From: Bradyrhizobium genosp. SA-3
GTDB taxonomy: Bacteria; Pseudomonadota; Alphaproteobacteria; Rhizobiales; Xanthobacteraceae
Reading direction: 5' to 3'
Assembly: GCF_004212635.1 (NCBI RefSeq)
Contig: NZ_PSRT01000015.1
Coordinates: forward strand, 1-64,000
DNA: 64,000 nucleotides
The notes under the pieces were generated by a model. It worked only from the letters and a program-made list of their open reading frames with translations, ran no database searches and was not told the DNA's origin. The position numbers and the translations under genes are program-made. Position 1 is the first letter of the stretch; every line of letters begins with the position of its first letter. Of this stretch, positions 53,680-64,000 are shown in pieces.

Positions 53680-53811
53680 CTAGCTGTGTGCCGCGTGGAC
53701 CGCAGCCGATGCATTTTCCAGATGCACCTGTCGCACCGTCGTTACCGTCGCGAAGGCGACCGAAACGCCAAAAGCGAGAATCAGTGAAAGAAGAGCCAGA
53801 CGTGGAGTCAT
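53680..53811 (-). CDS. Small exported or membrane peptide, 43 aa
   Basis: An AAGGAGG ribosome site lies seven bases before the ATG at 53811. The frame begins MTPRLALLSLILAFGVSVAF, a hydrophobic segment that could be a signal or anchor, and ends ENASAAVHAAHS. I do not recognise it. The strong ribosome site is the main support. Confidence 0.6.
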   Translation of the reverse strand: MTPRLALLSLILAFGVSVAFATVTTVRQVHLENASAAVHAAHS

Positions 53812-53923
53812 TGCGAAACCTCCTTCTGGAATCGAAAATCAACGCGATCGACTGTTCACGGATGATCCTGGATTGGTCTCTTGCATTCCGTGCGCGGTCT
53901 CACACACGGCTTCACGAGGACGA

Positions 53924-54118
53924 CTATCTGCCCTGTTTTTGAGGGATATGGATCGTCACGGGCGGGATTTCTCCATCGAGCCAATCCTGTTCCGTCGCAA
54001 GCGCCGTCCAGGCGTCCGCCATGCGCGAATAGCGCCTGTAAGCGGGTTTCCCTTCCGCGCGCTCGGCGAGCTGAAGACAGTTGTCGGCGTTATCTCTGAA
54101 AATGTCAGACTGTTTCAT
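53924..54118 (-). CDS. Small protein, 64 aa, unknown
   Basis: From ATG at 54118 it begins MKQSDIFRDNADNCLQLAER and continues GKPAYRRYSRMADAWTALAT, then EQDWLDGEIPPV. This pattern is frequent in Bradyrhizobium as a short hypothetical. Helical, soluble. An upstream in-frame start at 54196 is less likely. Confidence 0.65.
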   Translation of the reverse strand: MKQSDIFRDNADNCLQLAERAEGKPAYRRYSRMADAWTALATEQDWLDGEIPPVTIHIPQKQGR

Positions 54119-54211
54119 GCGGAAGACGTGGTGACGGAACTCTGAGGTCGCAATGCCCTTACCGGATCGTAACGTTCGGGGAACTTTGCACGTCATCCGT
54201 CATTGATATCG

Positions 54212-54724
54212 ATGCGAGTTCTCGTCGCCATAGTTCTGATGTTCATCAGCACCGCGGCGCCTGCCGACAGCACTGGCGAGCGAAACCTTGGCGACCGCAC
54301 GCCGGGCGCAACCGACGTTATCGGCGGCCTCTACGCCTTTAGCCGCTTCCAACAGGGTCTGCTGGAGAGCACCGACCTAAAGGGAAACACGGAGGTCAAG
54401 AACCTTGCCGCGCTGCGGGCTGAAGAAGCGGCCAAGCGCGACAAGGCGCTGAAACGAATTCAAGAGACGATCGGTGCGGAGCCGCACGTCAACAAGGCGA
54501 CGTCGGCAAGCGCGAGCCTCATCGAACCCGAAACTTCGGACGGACCGACTTACGTCAGAAGCTTTTATGCCTCGCAGATTCCCGAATATGAAGCGGCCAT
54601 CAACCTGCTCGAACGCTACCTGAAGGCGCCCGACAATGCTGCGCTTGCAGCGTTCGCGCGCGAGCAGCTCCCGATGCTGCGTGCGCAGGTCAAGGCTGCC
54701 GAGCGCACCATGGCGGACAAGTAG
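54212..54724 (+). CDS. DUF4142-like exported protein
   Basis: The 170-residue protein from ATG at 54212 has a signal (MRVLVAIVLMFISTAAPADS) and a four-helix domain similar to the gene at 49345. KNLAALRAEEAAKRDKALKR is an inner helix and NLLERYLKAPDNAALAAFAR a later one. A GGAAC box lies just upstream at 54178 but the -10 (CATT) is poor. Confidence 0.72.
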   Translation: MRVLVAIVLMFISTAAPADSTGERNLGDRTPGATDVIGGLYAFSRFQQGLLESTDLKGNTEVKNLAALRAEEAAKRDKALKRIQETIGAEPHVNKATSASASLIEPETSDGPTYVRSFYASQIPEYEAAINLLERYLKAPDNAALAAFAREQLPMLRAQVKAAERTMADK

Positions 54725-54727
54725 CCT

Positions 54728-55021
54728 TTACTTGTCATTCGGATGATGCTGCTGACTCTGCGGCCGCACGGTCCGGTCGCTCTCAGGCATTCTGTCCCGG
54801 CCTGCATCGCCATTGTCATCCTTGCCGCCCGAGGTCGAGGTGCCGCTGCCGCTCGGGTTCGATCGGGTCGCCGTTCCCGTGGTGGACGGATCCGCGCGAG
54901 GCGTGGCCGAGCTCGCGGCGGGATCGCCGGTCACGGCCCCCGGCCACTGGGCGCCCCGCCTTGTGCGGAAGGCTGCTCCGGCAAGCAACATGACGACGAT
55001 CGCAGCCAATCCAGCTTTCAT
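54728..55021 (-). CDS. Small exported Ser/Thr/Gly-rich protein, 97 aa
   Basis: From ATG at 55021 it begins MKAGLAAIVVMLLAGAAFRT, a signal or anchor, followed by a low-complexity polar region (SNPSGSGTSTSGGKDDNGD) ending QSQQHHPNDK. GGGAGAGCGCAG precedes the ATG. It converges on the DUF4142-like gene with three bases between stops. The same minus-strand frame stays open far upstream, but only as a shadow of the large kinase gene. Confidence 0.6.
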   Translation of the reverse strand: MKAGLAAIVVMLLAGAAFRTRRGAQWPGAVTGDPAASSATPRADPSTTGTATRSNPSGSGTSTSGGKDDNGDAGRDRMPESDRTVRPQSQQHHPNDK

Positions 55022-55215
55022 CTGCGCTCTCCCTGTTCTTTGCGCCGCAGGGCTGCCGCTGCGTTCCGCAAGGAGGGGTCCGCGAGGCGCCGACCAGTGG
55101 GGGCCGCCGAGGCCAAATTCTTTGGAACTTGCGTGGAACCACCCCGATCGTTTGCGGTTAGTACAACCGGGCTGAGCAAAGCAGGTTCCATTTCCCTGCG
55201 CCGCAACCTTGGCGC
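55022..55215. other. Intergenic region before the HAMP-array kinase
   Basis: About 190 bp between two divergent genes, with no credible gene. TTCCGCAAGGAGGGG near 55065 and two GGAAC boxes (55130, 55142 region) occur without matching -10 boxes. Confidence 0.4.
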
Positions 55216-55244
55216 TTGATTTCGAATTTGGCTGACGCTCTATT
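55216..55244 (+). promoter_or_regulatory. Candidate sigma-70 promoter of the hybrid kinase gene
   Basis: TTGATT (55216-55221), a 17-base spacer and TCTATT (55239-55244) give a good housekeeping promoter match about 50 bp before the ATG at 55298. Confidence 0.5.
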
Positions 55245-55297
55245 TTGACCAAACGCGTCTTGCCTGGGATTCGGCCGACGCCTGCGGGGGAATCAGT

Positions 55298-61594
<6,297 letters not shown>

Positions 61595-61607
61595 GTTGGA
61601 TCCGCGA

Positions 61608-63098
61608 ATGGACCAAGAGAAGGTCAACATCCTGCTCGTCGACGACCAGCCAGCCAAGCTGCTCGCCTACGAGGTGATCCTGAAGGATCTCGGCGAGAAC
61701 CTCGTGATCGCCTCGTCTGGACGCGAGGCGTTGGAGGTTCTGCTCAAGACCGAGATCGCAGTCATCCTGGTCGACGTCTGTATGCCCGAGCTCGATGGCT
61801 TCGAGCTCGCCGCGATGATCCGCGAGCATCCGCGCTTCCAGAAGACCGCAATGATCTTCATCTCGGCCATTCAGGTGAGCGATATCGACCGGTTGCGTGG
61901 CTACGAGATGGGCGCGGTCGACTACGTTCCCGTGCCGGTCGTGCCGGAGGTGCTGCGCGCCAAGATCAAGGTGTTCTCCGAACTCTATCGCAAGACCCGC
62001 GAGCTCGAACGACTGAACCAGGAGCTCGAGGACCGCGTCCGCGCACGCACCGCCGAGCTGGAAAATTCCACCGCCAAGCTTCGCGAAAGCGAGCAGCGGC
62101 GCAGCATGGCGATCGCGGCCGGCAAGATGGGCTCGTGGGATTGGGACTGGATTACCGGCGACTGGATGTGGGACGAGGGGCAATATCGCATCTTTGGGGT
62201 CAGCCCGGAGAGCTTCGAGGTCAACCCGGCCAACGTTCAGGCGCTGTTGCATACCGACGATGTCGATCAGTTGCGCAAGGCGATCGCCGAGTTCAACAAG
62301 GGCACGCGCGCCTACGAAACGGAATTCCGCATCGTGCGGCCCGACGGTGATGTGCGGTGGTGCGTCGGCACCGCGGCGGCGACGGTGGACGAAAGTGGTC
62401 GCGTGGTTCGTGTCAGCGGCGTCACCGTCGATATCACCGAACGCAAGCGTGCCGAGGAGCGGCAGAATCTTCTCGCGCGGGAAGTCGATCATCGCGCCAA
62501 GAATGCGCTGGCGCTGGCGCAATCGATCGTGCGCCTCACCCGCGCCGACGAGGTCAAGGCCTATGTCAATGCCGTCGAGGGGCGCATCAATGCGCTCGCG
62601 CGCGTGCACACCATCCTGTCGCTGTCGAGCTGGCAGGGCGCCGAGCTCTCCAAGCTGATCGACGAGGAGCTTGCGCCCTATTCGCTAGGCGGCCAGATCA
62701 AGCTTGCCGGGCCCGAGGTTCAGTTGCTGCCGGCGACCGCCCAGACGCTGGCGCTGGCGCTGCACGAGCTCTTCACCAATTCGGCCAAGTATGGCGCACT
62801 GTCGACGCGATCCGGTCGGCTCATGATCGGTTGGCAGACCGAGGACGACCGCCTCACACTGACCTGGGAGGAATCCGGCGGCCCGTTGGTCAGGACGCCG
62901 AAATCCCGCGGCTTCGGCACGCGGAGTCTGCTTGCAAGCGTCGAGTCCCAGCTTGGCGGACAGGCGCAATTCGATTGGCGCGCCGAGGGCTTGTTGTGCC
63001 GCCTGGAGGTGCCATTGACACGCAAGCCGGTGGCGACGACGGCACCCGGCAAATTCGATGCCGCCGCCGCGGCCGAATTGCAGCGCGCATCCGGTTAG
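61608..63098 (+). CDS. Receiver-PAS-HWE histidine kinase
   Basis: The 496-residue soluble protein has an N-terminal receiver (ILLVDDQPAKLLAYEVIL) with Asp56 in LVDVCMPELDG, a helical linker with a coiled coil (about 135-170), a PAS domain (about 175-290, MGSWDWDWITGDWMWDEGQY), and an HWE-type kinase core with His295 in REVDHRAKNALALAQ and HELFTNSAKYGAL as N-box. Start ATG 61608 is 13 bp after the giant kinase. HWE kinases often feed the PhyR-NepR-EcfG general stress pathway. Asp56 could accept phosphate from the giant kinase. Its TAG stop is the first three bases of a dispersed palindrome. Confidence 0.92.
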   Translation: MDQEKVNILLVDDQPAKLLAYEVILKDLGENLVIASSGREALEVLLKTEIAVILVDVCMPELDGFELAAMIREHPRFQKTAMIFISAIQVSDIDRLRGYEMGAVDYVPVPVVPEVLRAKIKVFSELYRKTRELERLNQELEDRVRARTAELENSTAKLRESEQRRSMAIAAGKMGSWDWDWITGDWMWDEGQYRIFGVSPESFEVNPANVQALLHTDDVDQLRKAIAEFNKGTRAYETEFRIVRPDGDVRWCVGTAAATVDESGRVVRVSGVTVDITERKRAEERQNLLAREVDHRAKNALALAQSIVRLTRADEVKAYVNAVEGRINALARVHTILSLSSWQGAELSKLIDEELAPYSLGGQIKLAGPEVQLLPATAQTLALALHELFTNSAKYGALSTRSGRLMIGWQTEDDRLTLTWEESGGPLVRTPKSRGFGTRSLLASVESQLGGQAQFDWRAEGLLCRLEVPLTRKPVATTAPGKFDAAAAAELQRASG

Positions 63099-63208
63099 AG
63101 CGTTTTCCAGCGAAGTGGTGACCGGTTCGCGTCAAGAAAACGCGTCAAGCCAAGAATCTCCAAGAATCGAGAGCTACCGCTCCGATTTAATCGGAACGGA
63201 AAGCTCTA
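63096..63208. repeat. Composite palindromic element with TAGAGC/GCTCTA ends
   Basis: The element starts TAGAGCGTTTTC and ends AAGCTCTA. GCGTTTTC (63100-63107) pairs with GAAAACGC (63136-63143). AGAGCT (63170-63175) pairs with AGCTCT (63202-63207) over a longer imperfect stem whose tip is TCCGAT/ATCGGA. Both edges are TAG stop codons: the plus-strand HWE kinase and the minus-strand 73-residue gene. I recall this element as common in Bradyrhizobium. Confidence 0.85.
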
Positions 63209-63427
63209 GCCGGACGCCGCGCTCGTCATGCGCTGCTCCGTCCGTGGGTCGCGCGCGACGCGTCCTTCGAGCCAAGCCTCCGTTCGAGCGAGATCGCGTA
63301 GCGCCTTCGCATAGCGGCGAGCCGCGCTTCGTTCCGCGCCGCGCGGGAGCTTGCGCGCCTTGCGCAGCATGTCCGCGGCCGCGTTGCGATAGGCCAGCGA
63401 GCGGTACAGAAAGACTACCTTGCCCAT
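63206..63427 (-). CDS. Small basic protein, 73 aa, unknown
   Basis: It begins MGKVVFLYRSLAYRNAAADM and is rich in Arg and Ala (KLPRGAERSAARRYAKALRD). Helical, soluble. Its TAG stop is the right edge of the palindrome at 63096-63208. The upstream region holds no clear EcfG box on this strand. Confidence 0.6.
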   Translation of the reverse strand: MGKVVFLYRSLAYRNAAADMLRKARKLPRGAERSAARRYAKALRDLARTEAWLEGRVARDPRTEQRMTSAASG

Positions 63428-63516
63428 ATCGATATTCCCATGTTGATGGCACTCATCTTCGCAAGCCGGGCATGAACGTCGGATGAAGCTGACGATGACA
63501 ATTCCTTCATCCTGAT

Positions 63517-63541
63517 GGAACCAATGACGATCGCGCGCGTT
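63517..63541 (+). promoter_or_regulatory. EcfG-type promoter, exact match
   Basis: GGAAC (63517-63521), 16 bases and CGTT (63538-63541), matching the alphaproteobacterial general-stress consensus as I know it, 26 bp before the ATG at 63568. Confidence 0.8.
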
Positions 63542-63567
63542 TGCCTGCCAGATCGGGACATAGTTCC

Positions 63568-63825
63568 ATGCGCGCGAAAAAGTCGTCGAACCTGATCTCC
63601 CCCACCGGCCTTATCAAGCTGATGACACATGCGATGATGGGTGCAGCCCTCGGCCTCGCCTTCAGCCTCGCACTCATTCTGACCAATCCAGCCGTCGCCA
63701 ACCTGCTGAACCATGGCGGAAGCCAAGCCGCTATTGTCTTCGTTCTCACGCTGGTGACGACCTTCGCGATCGGCGCGACGCTCACTGGCATCGTGTTCAT
63801 CCTCGAAGAGAACAAGCAATCTTGA
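63568..63825 (+). CDS. Small membrane protein with two helices, 85 aa
   Basis: From ATG at 63568 it begins MRAKKSSNLISPTGLIKLMT. Hydrophobic segments are MMGAALGLAFSLALIL and AIVFVLTLVTTFAIGATLTG. The exact EcfG promoter just upstream predicts general-stress induction. Function unknown; an in-frame start at 63541 lies inside the -10 box and is excluded. Confidence 0.75.
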   Translation: MRAKKSSNLISPTGLIKLMTHAMMGAALGLAFSLALILTNPAVANLLNHGGSQAAIVFVLTLVTTFAIGATLTGIVFILEENKQS

Positions 63826-63856
63826 AGCGTGCGCGACGCGTGGAGAAGCTTTGTTG

Positions 63857-63881
63857 GGAACTCCTGCGAGGAACGGCCGTT
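63857..63881 (+). promoter_or_regulatory. EcfG-type promoter, exact match
   Basis: GGAAC (63857-63861), 16 bases and CGTT (63878-63881), about 40 bp before the ATG at 63920. It is the second exact site within 350 bp. Confidence 0.8.
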
Positions 63882-63919
63882 GGCCGCCTGCGTCAATTTA
63901 ACCCAGGGAGTTCCCCCAT

Positions 63920-64000
63920 ATGAAGACAGTCAAGCTCGTCCTCACCGCAATGTTGGCAACGGGCCTCGCCGCCGCGCCGTTCGCCGCGCAGGCGAAGTCG
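63920..64000 (+). CDS. Exported protein, 5' end only
   Basis: The frame begins MKTVKLVLTAMLATGLAAAP and runs off the window at AQAKS. It is a typical Sec signal with cleavage near AAQA. AGGGAG precedes the ATG. The EcfG promoter upstream suggests a stress-induced periplasmic protein; no domain is visible yet. Confidence 0.75.
   Translation, partial: MKTVKLVLTAMLATGLAAAPFAAQAKS

Overview
The window is 64 kb of GC-rich alphaproteobacterial chromosome, most likely Bradyrhizobium. The reasons are the codon usage, the gene content (DUF1194, DUF3124, DUF3147, DUF4142, extensin-like, HWE kinase), several families of intergenic palindromes I recall from that genus, and EcfG-type GGAAC-N16-CGTT promoters. 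I see no rRNA, tRNA, CRISPR array, transposase, integrase or phage gene. Most of the window looks like core or stable accessory chromosome.

Layout. 0.1-2.7 kb: a nucleoside deoxyribosyltransferase, TlyA and a Fe-S RNA uridine methyltransferase. 2.7-8.7 kb: a minus-strand operon (HMG-CoA lyase family, CaiB CoA-transferase, NitT/TauT-type ABC importer) with a divergent GntR regulator that has two winged helices; it looks like a complete uptake and cleavage route for a 3-hydroxy-3-methylglutarate-like acid. 8.7-12.1 kb: a secreted protein, an enoyl-CoA hydratase homologue, a hypothetical protein and a DUF1194 vWA protein. 12.35-15.0 kb: a fluoride riboswitch followed by MFS, CrcB, CrcB and DUF190 genes. 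15-19.3 kb: ClpS, a class III adenylate cyclase, AroC, a histidine phosphatase and FabI. 19.4-31 kb: an ECF sigma/anti-sigma pair, a DnaJ-type chaperone, PdxH, an SDR, a methyltransferase, CorA, an L,D-transpeptidase, an extensin-like protein and an acyl-CoA ligase. 24.2-25.0 kb is a gene-free block. 31-47.9 kb: DUF1499, MBL hydrolase, glutaryl-CoA dehydrogenase type, RibB with a degenerate RibA-like half, CPA2 antiporter, aminotransferase, short XRE regulator, aldo/keto reductase, PhoD, nitronate monooxygenase and EmrAB.

47.9-64 kb is a stress-type island of short genes (PRC-barrel, DUF4142 twice, DUF3147, PAP2, a frameshifted SDR and many proteins under 100 aa). Several have exact or near matches to the EcfG promoter. 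Inside it lies a 2098-residue soluble hybrid histidine kinase with about 13 HAMP modules, 11 of them in exact 92-residue (276-bp) register, then GAF, HisKA, HATPase and three receivers. It is followed immediately by a receiver-PAS-HWE kinase. Together they suggest a large cytoplasmic phosphorelay next to general-stress-response outputs.

The findings I rate highest are the HAMP-array kinase with its HWE partner, the fluoride riboswitch operon that includes an MFS gene, the HMG-type catabolic locus, and dispersed palindromes whose TAGAGC edges supply the stop codons of four genes.
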